Assembly: GCF_005117025.1 (NCBI RefSeq)
Contig: NZ_SWCO01000009.1
Coordinates: 234,844 to 298,843, forward strand
Reading direction: 5' to 3'
DNA length: 64,000 nt
From: Alteromonas portus
Lineage (GTDB): Bacteria > Pseudomonadota > Gammaproteobacteria > Enterobacterales > Alteromonadaceae
Shown here: one piece after another, positions 27,542-37,628 of the stretch
Layout of the letters: the number at the start of each line of letters is the position of its first letter
Numbering within the stretch: position 1 is the first letter of the stretch
The notes under the pieces: generated by a model
Database searches by the model: none
The model's input: only the letters and a program-made list of their open reading frames with translations
Told to the model about the DNA's origin: nothing
Made by a program: the position numbers and the translations under genes

Positions 27542-28402
27542 TTACCTTACCAAACAAAAATGCAGCGCCGTACCAAGCGTAATGGCTAAACCAATGTAGT
27601 GGTTTTCAATAAAAGCGGTGAAGCAGCCTTCACGCTGACGGCGTTTAATAAGTTGATATTGGCGCACGCATAGCAAAGCAGAAAACAGCACGGCTGTGTA
27701 GTAAGGCCATGTCGCATTGATGGTTAAGCCTATGCACCACAAAATAGTTAGCGCGCAGGCCAGCAACAACATCACAATTAATACGTCGTTTTTACCGAAC
27801 AGTATAGCGGTAGATTTAACGCCTATTTGCAAATCGTCGTCGCGGTCTACCATGGCGTACATAGTGTCGTACGCTACGGTCCATAGTAAGTTAGCAATAA
27901 ACAACCACCAAGCGTACGTTGGTACAGTTTCTAGTATGGCCATAAAAGCCATAGGTATGGCCCAGCCGAATGCTGCGCCTAATACCACCTGCGGCAAATG
28001 AGTATAGCGCTTCATGAAGGGGTAACTTGCTGCAAGCATAAGTGCCACAACTGATAACGCGATAGTTTGCCAGTTAAGAAACAGCACCAATATAAACGCG
28101 ATGGCGATAAGCGCGCCAAATAACTGCAGCGCTTGTTTAGGTTTAACTTCTCCCGTTGCCAGCGGACGCTGCGTTGTGCGCTTTACGCGTCCGTCCACCT
28201 TCCTGTCTGCATAATCGTTGATTACACAACCCGCTGAACGCATTACGACTACGCCAGCCACAAAAATAAGCGTAATGCCTAAAGGCGGTAAACCTTTAGC
28301 CGCCATGAGCAGCGCCCACAATGTTGGCCACAGTAGAAGATAAATACCTACAGGTTTATCTAAGCGCATAAGTCGCGCGTACGCATTCCAATTATGCTTC
28401 AT
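27542..28402 (-). CDS. ubiA: 4-hydroxybenzoate octaprenyltransferase UbiA
   Basis: The 286-residue integral membrane prenyltransferase has the first Asp-rich motif NDYADRKVDGRVKRT (about residues 65-79) and the second, YAMVDRDDDLQIGVKS (about 180-195). It attaches the polyprenyl tail to 4-hydroxybenzoate in ubiquinone synthesis. Its start overlaps the ubiC stop by 4 bp (ATGA), so the two are a coupled operon supplying and consuming the same intermediate. Confidence 0.96.
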   Translation of the reverse strand: MKHNWNAYARLMRLDKPVGIYLLLWPTLWALLMAAKGLPPLGITLIFVAGVVVMRSAGCVINDYADRKVDGRVKRTTQRPLATGEVKPKQALQLFGALIAIAFILVLFLNWQTIALSVVALMLAASYPFMKRYTHLPQVVLGAAFGWAIPMAFMAILETVPTYAWWLFIANLLWTVAYDTMYAMVDRDDDLQIGVKSTAILFGKNDVLIVMLLLACALTILWCIGLTINATWPYYTAVLFSALLCVRQYQLIKRRQREGCFTAFIENHYIGLAITLGTALHFCLVR

Positions 28403-29019
28403 AAGTGCTGTTCGCTTTCCTTTTCACTTGTCGCTATATAGCCGTATGCCGGAGAATCGGGAAGAAATACTTCTGCCACTATCATGCTGTAGTTGTCTAA
28501 CGTAAACAACGAACGTCTTCCCCACAAGACTTGGTTACTGTTAATACCAAACTGAGAAGCTTGGGCAGTACACAATTGGAATTCTGAACGGGTGAACCGC
28601 GTGTCGTTAAATAAGCGCTTTCCCAATGGCTCGCGACCTAAATCAGAAAGCTCACTGTCTACAAACGCTTGAGGGATAATAGAGCGCGCGAATACCCATG
28701 GTTGGTGATCGCCACATAATAGAATTTCACGGGCTTGATAGCTGGTGTTACCGTTACTGCGTAGCAGCGACAATTCGTTATCGTGAGGTATTTGCGTGTG
28801 TTGACCAATAAGCTCTAACGAGAAATGGTCGCATAATGATTGCACCCGCTCGGTTAATGACCCGGTATCTAACAGCCAGTTTTTTAGCTGCGCATTTGGA
28901 ATTGTGATGCCAGAAGGTGCTTGCCAGTCAACCGCCAAACCCACTGGAAAAGTGGCATTAAAACTCACACGAAAAGCCCGAATAATGAATCTGTTGGTAT
29001 GATAACACGTCATGTCCAA
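28399..29019 (-). CDS. ubiC: Chorismate lyase UbiC
   Basis: The 206-residue frame has the UbiC core: REILLCGDHQPWVFARSIIP (catalytic Arg), LGREPLGKRLF, WGRRSLF and the final EVFLPDSPAY with the conserved Glu. It converts chorismate to 4-hydroxybenzoate and pyruvate. The start is uncertain. The first ATG is at 29019, another follows 2 codons later, and a GTG before SFNATFPVGL would give a length nearer 180. No strong ribosome site decides. Confidence 0.93.
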   Translation of the reverse strand: MDMTCYHTNRFIIRAFRVSFNATFPVGLAVDWQAPSGITIPNAQLKNWLLDTGSLTERVQSLCDHFSLELIGQHTQIPHDNELSLLRSNGNTSYQAREILLCGDHQPWVFARSIIPQAFVDSELSDLGREPLGKRLFNDTRFTRSEFQLCTAQASQFGINSNQVLWGRRSLFTLDNYSMIVAEVFLPDSPAYGYIATSEKESEQHL

Positions 29020-29116
29020 ATATTTTCACTTGGTTAAACTTTTGCAGTAGTGTGTTTGATCAGAGATTTGCTACACTACCAAGTGAATTTATTATTTTGG
29101 TGTTTCAGGCTTCACT

Positions 29117-29530
29117 ATGTTTAAGTCACTAATTTTACGTATATTAGCGGTTAGCTTTTTTGTTTTTGGTTGTAGCTCAGCATTGGCACAAGATAAAGCC
29201 AACTATGCTTATTTGGGCCTAGAACCAGAGATTGTTACCAACTATATTAGCGACAGCGCACAGAAGCTGGGTTATGTTCGCGTGTCGGTTGAATTAATGA
29301 TTCACGATGTGAACCAGTTGGAAATTGCTGAACACCACATGCCGCTGCTACGCTCTACCGCCATTGAGATATTCGGGCAGCAGCCTGCAGAGAAAGTAAA
29401 GTCGCTCACCGGCCGTGAAGATATTCGTCGCGCTATTTTAAAAGCACTTCAAGAGCACATGCAGCAAGAAACAGGTGGTGAAGTCATTAAAAACGTGATC
29501 TTCACTAAGTATTTATACCAAGGCGCTTAA
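29117..29530 (+). CDS. FliL-family protein (flagellar basal-body associated)
   Basis: The 137 residues have a signal-like hydrophobic N-terminus containing VFGC, which could be a lipobox. The FliL C-terminal domain follows: YVRVSVELMI, a HHMPLLRSTAIEIF helix and TGGEVIKNVIFTKYLYQ. FliL proteins sit beside the flagellar motor. The short relative next to ubiCA is not in a flagellar operon and its exact role is unknown. It is divergent from ubiC. Confidence 0.85.
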   Translation: MFKSLILRILAVSFFVFGCSSALAQDKANYAYLGLEPEIVTNYISDSAQKLGYVRVSVELMIHDVNQLEIAEHHMPLLRSTAIEIFGQQPAEKVKSLTGREDIRRAILKALQEHMQQETGGEVIKNVIFTKYLYQGA

Positions 29531-29558
29531 GCAGAATAAAAGCTGTTTAAGTCAACAG

Positions 29559-29589
29559 AAAAGCGAGCTTTTAACCAGCTCGCTTTTTT
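29559..29589 (+). terminator. Terminator of the FliL-like gene
   Basis: AAAAGCGAGCT and AGCTCGCTTTTTT form an 11-bp stem with a 7-nt loop and T run, about 30 bp after the stop. Confidence 0.85.
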
Positions 29590-29732
29590 GTTTCTATAGC
29601 GATTTTACCGTTCTTTATTAGCGTGCAATACGCTAGCCCTTTAGGTAAGCGCGAGTTACAACTCCATACCTATACGCCGCAGTCCTAGACGCTTTAGTAC
29701 CTTTTTAAGCTAAGGCCTGCGCTAGCTAACTG

Positions 29733-30596
29733 CTAACGCTTACCAGAGCCTAAACTAAGTGTGGCGGCAAGTAAGCAGCCTGAAATAAGCCCTGCTGTGT
29801 GCGCTGCGTTTGCCATACTCACCCACAGAATGTCGGCATAGCCAAGTACTAGCCACACCAGCATAAAACCAACAATAGAGTTTGGCAGTGATAAGCCCCA
29901 GCTAGGGCGCAACCACCCAAGCCACCATACAAAGCCCATCACGGCATAGACCACACCAGAAAGCCCACCAAACAAGAATAAATTACCTTGTACAGGGTCG
30001 CTAAATAGCGCTTGTGCAGCATTTGAAATCGTAGCGGATATTAAAAAAACAATAAGCAGCATGCTTATGCCCAACGTACGTTCAATTTTGGCTCCCAGCA
30101 TACCCCACCACAGTAAGTTGAATACGATATGAAGCACTGAAAAATGAATAAACGCAGGGCCAAGAAGACGCCACCATTCGTGATTCTGCAACAAAACAGA
30201 AAACGGCTGCATCAGTAGGTGCTGTGCTATGGGGGCGAACAATCCGAATATTGAGAGTAAATAGACCGCGACACACAACGCAAACACCACCGACGTAAAT
30301 GGGGCTTTAACGGCATCGCCAATTATTTTACTCAACGAAAAGCCGTGGCCGGATGGCGCAAGCTGCACATTTTTACCATTATCCCATGCCGCTTGCTGAT
30401 ATTTGGGGTTTGTTGGATTTGCTAAAAAGTCTTCTGCGATAAGTTTTGCACGATCAATATGCTCGTGGCTCTCTAACACAATCACAAACTCTTTGTCGTG
30501 CTGTACTACGTTGGCGCTTATATTCTGACTGGTTAGATAGTTTGCGAGAAGATGCGCTGGACTTTGCTGATTAAACGCGATTAAAGGATGACCCAT
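29733..30596 (-). CDS. glpG: Rhomboid intramembrane protease GlpG
   Basis: The 287-residue protein has a soluble N-terminal domain of about 90 residues (with the WDNGKNVQ-type end) and six membrane helices. The catalytic pair is present: Ser in FGGLSGVVYAVMG and His in ANAAHTAG. The HFSVLHIVFNLLWW helix carries the oxyanion His/Asn. It cuts transmembrane helices of client proteins. It follows glpE on the same strand, separated by 157 bp containing a hairpin. Confidence 0.95.
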   Translation of the reverse strand: MGHPLIAFNQQSPAHLLANYLTSQNISANVVQHDKEFVIVLESHEHIDRAKLIAEDFLANPTNPKYQQAAWDNGKNVQLAPSGHGFSLSKIIGDAVKAPFTSVVFALCVAVYLLSIFGLFAPIAQHLLMQPFSVLLQNHEWWRLLGPAFIHFSVLHIVFNLLWWGMLGAKIERTLGISMLLIVFLISATISNAAQALFSDPVQGNLFLFGGLSGVVYAVMGFVWWLGWLRPSWGLSLPNSIVGFMLVWLVLGYADILWVSMANAAHTAGLISGCLLAATLSLGSGKR

Positions 30597-30721
30597 AAGC
30601 TAATTATTACCCCAAAAGCAGTAGAGTGTGAATGCAGTTTACGTGTGTAAGGGCGTGATACCGCAGTGCTTTTTACTACTTCTTTATACTGAAATAGTTA
30701 AGTCCCTGCAAAACATAAAAC

Positions 30722-30744
30722 AAAGGTGCACATTGTGCACCTTT
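30722..30744 (-). terminator. Hairpin between glpE and glpG, likely terminator
   Basis: AAAGGTGCAC-AAT-GTGCACCTTT (minus strand, 10-bp perfect stem) is followed by GTTTTATGTTTT. It lies 10 bp after the glpE stop. Partial read-through into glpG is possible. Confidence 0.7.
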
Positions 30745-30753
30745 ATAAAATTG

Positions 30754-31065
30754 CTATTCGGTTACTACCGGGTTCGCCTGTCGCCATGCTTCAAAGCCCC
30801 CGTCCATACTGTAAACGGTTTCAAAGCCTTGCTGCGCTATCACTTGTGCAGCTTGCTGACTGCTTACGCCGTGGTAACACACAACAACCACGGGCACATC
30901 TTTAGGTGTTTGGTCGATAAACGCCCCAAAGTTGTCGTTGTTAAGCGGTGCCGCATTGGGCATGTGGCCATTAGCAAAGGATTGAGGATCGCGAATATCC
31001 ACAATGGTGACGTCGCCTTGAAAGTTAGCCACGTCGTTTACGCTAATGTGTGAGAATGTTGTCAT
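30754..31065 (-). CDS. glpE: Thiosulfate sulfurtransferase GlpE
   Basis: The 103-residue single-domain rhodanese has the active-site loop CYHGVSS, with the persulfide-forming Cys near residue 64, and the domain end GFEAWR. It moves sulfur from thiosulfate to acceptors such as cyanide or thioredoxin. The start overlaps the tdh stop by one base (TAATG), so it is part of the kbl-tdh-glpE unit. Confidence 0.94.
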   Translation of the reverse strand: MTTFSHISVNDVANFQGDVTIVDIRDPQSFANGHMPNAAPLNNDNFGAFIDQTPKDVPVVVVCYHGVSSQQAAQVIAQQGFETVYSMDGGFEAWRQANPVVTE

Positions 31066-32090
31066 TATTGCCAGTCCAAAATAACTTTACCTGAGTGTCC
31101 TGACCCCATGGTATCAAACCCTTTCTGAAAGTCATCAACGGAAAAGGTATGAGTGATAATAGGCGAAAGGTCTAAACCACTTTGCAGCAAACTGGCCATT
31201 TTGTACCAGGTCTCGAACATTTCACGGCCGTAGATACCCTTTATCACCAAGCCTTTGAAAATAACTTGGTTCCAGTCGATGGCCACGTCTTGCGGTGGAA
31301 TACCCAGCATGGCTATTTTGCCGCCATGGTTCATTTTGTTCAGCATGTCCCTAAAGGCTACAGGCACGCCAGACATTTCTAGACCCACATCAAAGCCCTC
31401 TGTCATGCCCAGCTCGTTCATGACATCTTTCAAATCTTCTTTGCTTACGTCAACAGCGCGGGTTGCACCCATTTTTTTAGCCAGTTCAAGACGGTAAGGG
31501 TTAATGTCGGTAACAACAACGTGTCGCGCACCTACATGCTTAGCCACTGCAGCAGCCATAATGCCGATTGGACCGGCGCCTGTTATCAAAATATCTTCAC
31601 CAACCAGGTCGAAACTTAGCGCTGTGTGAACGGCATTGCCAAACGGGTCGAAGATAGACGCAAGGTCGTCGCTGATATTGTCTGGAATTTTAAATGCGTT
31701 GAAGGCGGGAATAACCAGATATTCAGCAAACGCACCAGGGCGGTTTACGCCCACACCTTCGGTGTTGCGGCATAAATGCACACGTCCAGCACGACAGTTA
31801 CGGCAATGACCACAGGTAATATGACCTTCACCGGATACACGGTCACCAACGTTGAAGCCTTTTACTTCTTGGCCCATACCTACTACTTCGCCCACGTATT
31901 CATGGCCTACAACCATAGGAACCGGAATAGTGTTTTGCGACCACTCATCCCAGTTGTATATGTGCATGTCGGTACCGCAAATCGCCGTTTTGCGAATTTT
32001 AATTAGCAGGTCGTTGTGCCCAACTTCTGGTTTTGGCGTGTCTTGCAGCCAAATGCCTTTTTCCGCTTTCGCTTTAACTAGCGATTTCAT
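31065..32090 (-). CDS. tdh: L-threonine 3-dehydrogenase
   Basis: The 341 residues match E. coli Tdh in length. The zinc medium-chain dehydrogenase landmarks are present: catalytic Cys in [25 protein letters not shown], structural zinc Cys cluster [15 protein letters not shown], and the NAD loop [11 protein letters not shown]. It oxidises L-threonine to 2-amino-3-ketobutyrate, the substrate of Kbl. The start overlaps the kbl stop by 4 bp. Confidence 0.97.
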   Translation of the reverse strand: MKSLVKAKAEKGIWLQDTPKPEVGHNDLLIKIRKTAICGTDMHIYNWDEWSQNTIPVPMVVGHEYVGEVVGMGQEVKGFNVGDRVSGEGHITCGHCRNCRAGRVHLCRNTEGVGVNRPGAFAEYLVIPAFNAFKIPDNISDDLASIFDPFGNAVHTALSFDLVGEDILITGAGPIGIMAAAVAKHVGARHVVVTDINPYRLELAKKMGATRAVDVSKEDLKDVMNELGMTEGFDVGLEMSGVPVAFRDMLNKMNHGGKIAMLGIPPQDVAIDWNQVIFKGLVIKGIYGREMFETWYKMASLLQSGLDLSPIITHTFSVDDFQKGFDTMGSGHSGKVILDWQ

Positions 32091-33283
32091 GAAATCACTC
32101 CCATTTCACGGCCTACTTCGATAAATGCATCAATGGCTTTATCAACGTGTTCAAGGCTATGCCCTGCTGACATTTGCGTACGAATACGGGCTTGGCCTTT
32201 TGGCACCACCGGGTAAGAAAAGCCAATAACGTAAATGCCTTTTTCTAGTAACTTATCGGCCATTTCGCTGGCTAAGCGGGCATCGCCAAGCATTACAGGG
32301 ATAATAGCGTGATCTTTACCGGCAAGGGTAAAGCCAGCGTCTTCCATACGTTTGCGGAAGTGATTGGCGTTTCGCCACAAGTTAGCGCGTAACTCATCGC
32401 CTTCTTTCATCATTTCAAACACTTTTAACGATGCTGAAACGATAGGTGGCGCAACAGAGTTTGAGAAGAGGTAAGGACGTGAGCGCTGACGTAGCCATTC
32501 TACAACTTCTTTTTTGCCCGACGTATAACCGCCAGACGCGCCGCCAAGGGCTTTACCTAATGTACCGGTAATAATATCAACGCGGCCCATTACACCACAG
32601 TATTCGTGGCTGCCCTTACCGTTTTCACCTAAGAAGCCCGTAGCATGGCAGTCGTCAACCATAACCATGGCATCGTATTTATCGGCCAGGTCACATATTG
32701 AGGCGAGGTCAGCAATAACACCGTCCATTGAGAATACACCGTCAGTCGCGATAATTTTAAAGCGCGCGCCATCGGCATCAGCTTGTTTTAACTGCTCTTC
32801 CAGTGCTGCCATGTCGTTATTGGCATAGCGATAGCGCTTAGCTTTACAAAGGCGCACGCCGTCAATGATACTGGCGTGGTTTAATGCATCAGAAATAATG
32901 GCGTCTTCCGGGCCAAGCAGGGTTTCAAACAAACCGCCGTTGGCGTCGAAGCAAGATGGGTAAAGAATGGTATCTTCTGTACCTAAAAAGTCACTGATAG
33001 AGGCCTCTAGCTGCTTGTGAATGTCTTGTGTACCACAAATGAATCGTACAGATGCTACACCAAAGCCATGACTGTCTAGGCCTTCTTTCGCCGCTTCAAT
33101 CAAGCTTTCATTGTTTGCAAGACCAAGGTAGTTATTGGCACAAAAGTTTATAACGTGCTCACCACCAGCAACGCCAATATCAGCTTGTTGTTGCGACGTG
33201 ATCACACGCTCTTTTTTGTACAAACCATCTTCTTTTGTGGCTTCAATTTGCGATTGCAAATGAGAAATAAATGCCGCAGACAT
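32087..33283 (-). CDS. kbl: Glycine C-acetyltransferase (2-amino-3-ketobutyrate CoA ligase)
   Basis: I start at the ATG at 33283 (GGAG six bases upstream), which gives 398 residues, exactly the E. coli length. The frame up to 33349 adds an unsupported 22 residues. The PLP-enzyme landmarks are [26 protein letters not shown] and the lysine in [18 protein letters not shown]. It splits aminoketobutyrate with CoA into glycine and acetyl-CoA, completing threonine breakdown with Tdh. Confidence 0.97.
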   Translation of the reverse strand: MSAAFISHLQSQIEATKEDGLYKKERVITSQQQADIGVAGGEHVINFCANNYLGLANNESLIEAAKEGLDSHGFGVASVRFICGTQDIHKQLEASISDFLGTEDTILYPSCFDANGGLFETLLGPEDAIISDALNHASIIDGVRLCKAKRYRYANNDMAALEEQLKQADADGARFKIIATDGVFSMDGVIADLASICDLADKYDAMVMVDDCHATGFLGENGKGSHEYCGVMGRVDIITGTLGKALGGASGGYTSGKKEVVEWLRQRSRPYLFSNSVAPPIVSASLKVFEMMKEGDELRANLWRNANHFRKRMEDAGFTLAGKDHAIIPVMLGDARLASEMADKLLEKGIYVIGFSYPVVPKGQARIRTQMSAGHSLEHVDKAIDAFIEVGREMGVIS

Positions 33284-33447
33284 GCCATTCTCCGAGTGTA
33301 GGTGTATAAAAACCGCTAGTGTAATGAAAGCGCGGGTAAGGGTACACACCCTTGCGCTGTATTTAATGGGTTTGTCGACTAAGTTTGTAAATTATTCAAC
33401 ACACTCACTGGAAAAACCTTCCAAATGACGCGCAAAATCTTTATGTG

Positions 33448-35892
33448 CTACGCAAAGTCTTTCCAGAAGCCGTTTTCAACTTTATCGCTTAATGTGTCCC
33501 AAAGGTTTACTTCAGGGATAGGACGGCTAATAAGATAACCTTGCCCTTGATGACAATCGAAATGGCAAAGTAATTCGTACTGCTCGTTGGTTTCAATCCC
33601 CTCGGCCACCACCTGCATTCCCATGTTACGTACCATAGATATGGTGGAGTGGACTATGTTTCTGTCGTCTGCACTGTTGGCAATGTTGGCAACAAAAGAA
33701 CGATCAACCTTAATGTAATCGGCTGGTAGCGATTTTAAATAGCTAAGTGACGAATAACCGGTACCAAAGTCGTCAATGGCTAACATACAGCCCATATCGC
33801 GTATGGTTTGCATTATTTCCGTTGCGCGTTTGATATCTGATACCAAAACGGTTTCCGTAAGCTCTAAGCAAACCTGATCAGGCGCTATATCATTTTTGAT
33901 AATTTGGTGCTGTAAAAACTCAGGTAAGCTTGGGTCTAGGAATTGCCCCGCCGATAAGTTAATTGCCACTTTGATGTCTGGATAGCCGCTATTTTTGAGT
34001 TCTCGCACTAAATGGGTGGAGCGCGTAATAACCCAATAATCTAGCTCGAGCATAAACGACGTGTTTTCAAGAAGTGGGATAAAATCACCTGGTGAAATAT
34101 GCCCTTTTTTAGGGTGATACCAGCGCAGTAGCGCTTCAAAGCCCATGAGTTTGCCGCTATGCATGTCAATTTGCGGTTGCAATGCTAGGCTGAACTGATT
34201 GCCTCTAAGCGCTTCACGAGCTTCAGATTCTAGCTCAACTTTTTGCATCACTTTAAGGTTCATGGTGGCGTCATACACCCTGAACTCAGCGCCTTTCTTC
34301 GCTTTTGCCTCGTACATTGCAATATCCGCATGGCGCAATAACTCAACTGGCGTGGCGCGAGAATGATTGGTTATGGCAATACCGATACTAATTGATACAT
34401 AAAAGGTAACGCCATCAACAATGATAGGCTCTTTAAACTCGTCGATAATTTTTTGCGCTACCGTATCGACGTGCTTTTTGCTTTCTATATTAGACAATAA
34501 AATTACAAACTCATCACCCCCGAAACGCGATGCTATATCAGATTCTCGAATAGGTCGGGAAATTCGCATTGCAGCGGCTTTAAGCAACTTGTCGCCTACG
34601 TCATGGCCATGACTATCGTTAACTTTCTTAAAATCATCTAAGTCCATGAACATCAGGGCAACTAGCCTTTCATCCCGCAGAGAGCTGGCTAACTGCTTCT
34701 CTATTTGAAACGTCAACATGTTGCGGTTAGGTAACCCTGTGAGCACGTCGAACATGGCCATTTTTTCGAGCTTAGCGGTGTTTATTGCCATTTGACCATC
34801 AAAGCTTTCTAACTGGCGCGCTAAATCGTTCGCCGCTTCCTCAACCACATCGAGTTCGTCAGTTAGCTTAAATACAGGCAGTTTTCGACGCTTAGCTGCG
34901 ACCGCATAGAATTCGCTAAACTTATGTTCAGCCAACATCGGCAGACGCTCGCTTATGTCTAATAGCCTTGTGCGATATTGGTTTAAAAATAGATAAAGTA
35001 GCGATGAGAAGAGTAAAAACAAACCGATGGCGCTTGAGATAACAACGTATCGATATTGCTCGTTTTGTCGCATCATAGCCGATACGTCTTGCACAATAAG
35101 CAAATAAGGATGATCGCCTGAGGCATGGTCAAAAGGCAGAAGACTCGCTAAAAGCTGCTGGCTGTCTAACTTTACGTTCACCCCTTTAATCACTAAGTCA
35201 TCAACGCGCCAGTTTGCCGGCAAGGCATCAATAAGTGAGTTTAAGTACTGGCGATTAGCCGCGGTCACTTGGCTGGCAACCTTTAGTGTTAGCTTTCCAG
35301 CCGTAGACTCATTCAACTGAACAATCGCCACCTTATGCATGTCGGTTGCCCGACTAAACAAGTACAGTAGTTCCCGCATAGAAGTAGATACAATGATAAC
35401 CGGAACTTTATCGCTTGGCGTCAATATTGGGATTGAAATATAGTGAGTACATACATTTTCACACGCTAACAATGAACGGCTTTCAAACGTTGCACGAGTA
35501 GTATCTACAAGCCGTTCGATAGTGCTGTTAACGGGATAGGTTGGCTGCCCTACAACGCCGTTTTCATCGAACAAATAGAGTGTTTCCACCTGAAAATTTA
35601 GCGTTAGATATTCGCTTAGCTCACCTAATGTCTGGTTCAGTTCGTCCAGACTATTAGAATAGGCGCCATCTTTCCGACTGATAATATCTATAAGGGTGAT
35701 CATGCGGCTGTGGAGAATATCTTCAAACAACTGCACGCGACGTTGATTGCTGATTTGACTTTCCCGCTGCTGCAACACAACCTGCGCTTCAGACTCTTGA
35801 ATAAGCACTGTGGAGATAACAATAGTAACGGTTAAAACCATTGCCAGTAATATAGCGATGGTTTTAGTGGTAAACGATACCTGAACCTTCAT
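33448..35892 (-). CDS. Membrane sensor GGDEF-EAL protein
   Basis: The 814 residues have a first membrane span (about 10-28), a periplasmic sensor region to about 280, a second span (YVVISSAIGLFLLFSSLLYLFL) and a linker. An intact GGDEF follows (RFGGDEFVILL near 457, with RESD inhibitory site), then an intact EAL (GFEALLRW near 583; DDFGTGYSSLSYLKSLP; KVDRSFV; AEGIET). Both catalytic sites look competent, so it may make and break c-di-GMP depending on the periplasmic signal. It is the last gene of an operon with a PstS-like protein and a barrel, starting 9 bp after the barrel stop. Confidence 0.93.
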   Translation of the reverse strand: MKVQVSFTTKTIAILLAMVLTVTIVISTVLIQESEAQVVLQQRESQISNQRRVQLFEDILHSRMITLIDIISRKDGAYSNSLDELNQTLGELSEYLTLNFQVETLYLFDENGVVGQPTYPVNSTIERLVDTTRATFESRSLLACENVCTHYISIPILTPSDKVPVIIVSTSMRELLYLFSRATDMHKVAIVQLNESTAGKLTLKVASQVTAANRQYLNSLIDALPANWRVDDLVIKGVNVKLDSQQLLASLLPFDHASGDHPYLLIVQDVSAMMRQNEQYRYVVISSAIGLFLLFSSLLYLFLNQYRTRLLDISERLPMLAEHKFSEFYAVAAKRRKLPVFKLTDELDVVEEAANDLARQLESFDGQMAINTAKLEKMAMFDVLTGLPNRNMLTFQIEKQLASSLRDERLVALMFMDLDDFKKVNDSHGHDVGDKLLKAAAMRISRPIRESDIASRFGGDEFVILLSNIESKKHVDTVAQKIIDEFKEPIIVDGVTFYVSISIGIAITNHSRATPVELLRHADIAMYEAKAKKGAEFRVYDATMNLKVMQKVELESEAREALRGNQFSLALQPQIDMHSGKLMGFEALLRWYHPKKGHISPGDFIPLLENTSFMLELDYWVITRSTHLVRELKNSGYPDIKVAINLSAGQFLDPSLPEFLQHQIIKNDIAPDQVCLELTETVLVSDIKRATEIMQTIRDMGCMLAIDDFGTGYSSLSYLKSLPADYIKVDRSFVANIANSADDRNIVHSTISMVRNMGMQVVAEGIETNEQYELLCHFDCHQGQGYLISRPIPEVNLWDTLSDKVENGFWKDFA

Positions 35893-35901
35893 TGGTTACC
35901 C

Positions 35902-37077
35902 TTAAAACCAATACATCAACTGTATTGACCACATTTCCCAATGTTTATCAGCATGGGAGGCCACATCACGGTTCAATAAGCTGACGACCCTTGTTGCGCC
36001 TTCAACCCAGTGGTATTCTCCCTGCAATCTCCATTTTGGCGCGATGTCCCAACGTAAACCAACCGTATAAGTATCTTGATATCCAAAATAAGCAGGGATA
36101 AGCCCTCCGGTACTTGCCTCGAGGATTTTACCATCACTGTCGGAGGTATCATTAATGTATGTATCGTAGCCCATCAATCCACTGATTCTATGATTAAAAA
36201 GATACCTAAATTGAACGAAACCGCCTTCTCCCGTGCGATTTTCGTTAAAATCTGGCGCGAACAGCCCCCTGCTGTCTTGCTTTTCACGAAGCAGTTCAGC
36301 AGATACTTCCCAATTTTCAGCAAAATATTGCGCAGACAACATAAAACGTTCTATTTTTGCCCCACCTGACAATAGATTGTCATCATGCGATGGCGTATAG
36401 CTGAAATCGGAATTAAGCCAGCTCGCTCCTATTTTCCATGTCATTGATGAGGGCTGTACAAACACGCTTGCTTGATGCACAAAGTCTTGTTTTATTTTAC
36501 CTTTTGCATCACTTCCCAAAAGAAAATCACGCTGAGACTCGTTAATGTTTGAGCGCCCGTAACTCCAATTGAGTTCCCAAGTATACGCCTTTCCATAATG
36601 AGAAAAGCTGGTCAAAATTCCGTTGCTGCCCAATGCAACATCACGAAAGCCGTCAAAATATACCGATTGAGGTAATACAGAGGTATACCGTGTTTGAGGT
36701 ACATCTCTGGTAGATGAATAAAGCCAATGGGTGTTCTTGAAGCGCCCTGCATGAACTTTTCCACGCCAACCGCCAGGTAAGTCAGGCAGTTTCCAGTCGA
36801 CAAACAAATAGTCGAGACGAGCCCCCTGCTCGAAGCGGTTCCCCCCCTCTAAATAATTAATTTGCCCAGCAATGGAAATGTTCTCTGCAAGTTGATAATA
36901 ACCATTTAGGCCAATCTCGGTGAGTTCACCAGTTACATTGTTGTCGTCAGTGATAAAGCTACTGTCTTTCGACTGGGTTATACCTTGTGAAATATAGCCG
37001 TGCCATGTGAAGTCTGTCTGCGCATTAGCAACACAGGAACTGACAAGACCAAGCGCAAAAGCAATGTATTTTTTCAT
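35902..37077 (-). CDS. Outer-membrane beta-barrel, porin-like
   Basis: The 391 residues have a clear signal peptide (MKKYIAFALGLVSSCVANA) and alternating amphipathic strands rich in Tyr, Trp and Gly throughout (WHGYISQGI, GRFKNTHWLYSS, FVQFRYLF), ending in Phe (QLMYWF). It is a barrel of about 16 strands, possibly a porin. No named family is certain. Its ATG overlaps the stop of the PstS-like gene by 4 bp, and the GGDEF-EAL gene follows at once, so it probably belongs to a common sensing unit. Confidence 0.82.
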   Translation of the reverse strand: MKKYIAFALGLVSSCVANAQTDFTWHGYISQGITQSKDSSFITDDNNVTGELTEIGLNGYYQLAENISIAGQINYLEGGNRFEQGARLDYLFVDWKLPDLPGGWRGKVHAGRFKNTHWLYSSTRDVPQTRYTSVLPQSVYFDGFRDVALGSNGILTSFSHYGKAYTWELNWSYGRSNINESQRDFLLGSDAKGKIKQDFVHQASVFVQPSSMTWKIGASWLNSDFSYTPSHDDNLLSGGAKIERFMLSAQYFAENWEVSAELLREKQDSRGLFAPDFNENRTGEGGFVQFRYLFNHRISGLMGYDTYINDTSDSDGKILEASTGGLIPAYFGYQDTYTVGLRWDIAPKWRLQGEYHWVEGATRVVSLLNRDVASHADKHWEMWSIQLMYWF

Positions 37078-37541
37078 TCTAAGTCTACCTCTACGCGTCT
37101 TAGCTTAACGATATCTGTTCTTTCAACGTAACCAATTGCACCTTCTGTATTTTCCAGCGCATCAACTAACGCTTGATAAGAGGTCACTCTGATAGGGGTA
37201 ATGCCTTGGCCGGAATAAGTGATTTGGTCCCAAAGCCGAGATAATTGATAAGGAAACATTTGGAGAATATCGCGACAAAACTGACGATGTAATTCGTCGC
37301 TGTCTTGCAGTACAAAGACTGTTATTTTATTGCCATTGTCCCAGTACTGACGCTGCCCCGTGAATATCTGGCGAAGCTCAGAGCGATTTAGCTCTGCCAC
37401 CATCACACTTTCATTCACCATGACGTTAAGTTCTGACGCATTCACTTTAGCAACACACATCATTAGCACTGCTAGCAGCACGACTTTAGATGTAGTAAAA
37501 GCGAAAATATCAGACAGCCATCGCAAAGCGGGCTTTTTCAT
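37074..37541 (-). CDS. Small PstS-like periplasmic binding protein
   Basis: I start at the ATG at 37541 (GGGAG about 11 nt upstream). The 155 residues have a hydrophobic leader (VVLLAVLMMCVAKVNA) and one lobe of a phosphate-binding-protein-like fold: LNRSELRQIFTGQRQYWDNG, then EGAIGYVERTD. Those motifs are standard in PstS-related short proteins that accompany sensors. Full PstS is about twice as long. It is the first gene of the PstS-like/barrel/GGDEF-EAL operon. Confidence 0.82.
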   Translation of the reverse strand: MKKPALRWLSDIFAFTTSKVVLLAVLMMCVAKVNASELNVMVNESVMVAELNRSELRQIFTGQRQYWDNGNKITVFVLQDSDELHRQFCRDILQMFPYQLSRLWDQITYSGQGITPIRVTSYQALVDALENTEGAIGYVERTDIVKLRRVEVDLE

Positions 37542-37628
37542 TAAGTAACGACTCCCTGTTTTACAGAAGTACACTGCACAAGGCTAAGTGTAGATAAAAG
37601 TTGTTTGTTTTACCTTACGATAAAAAAA

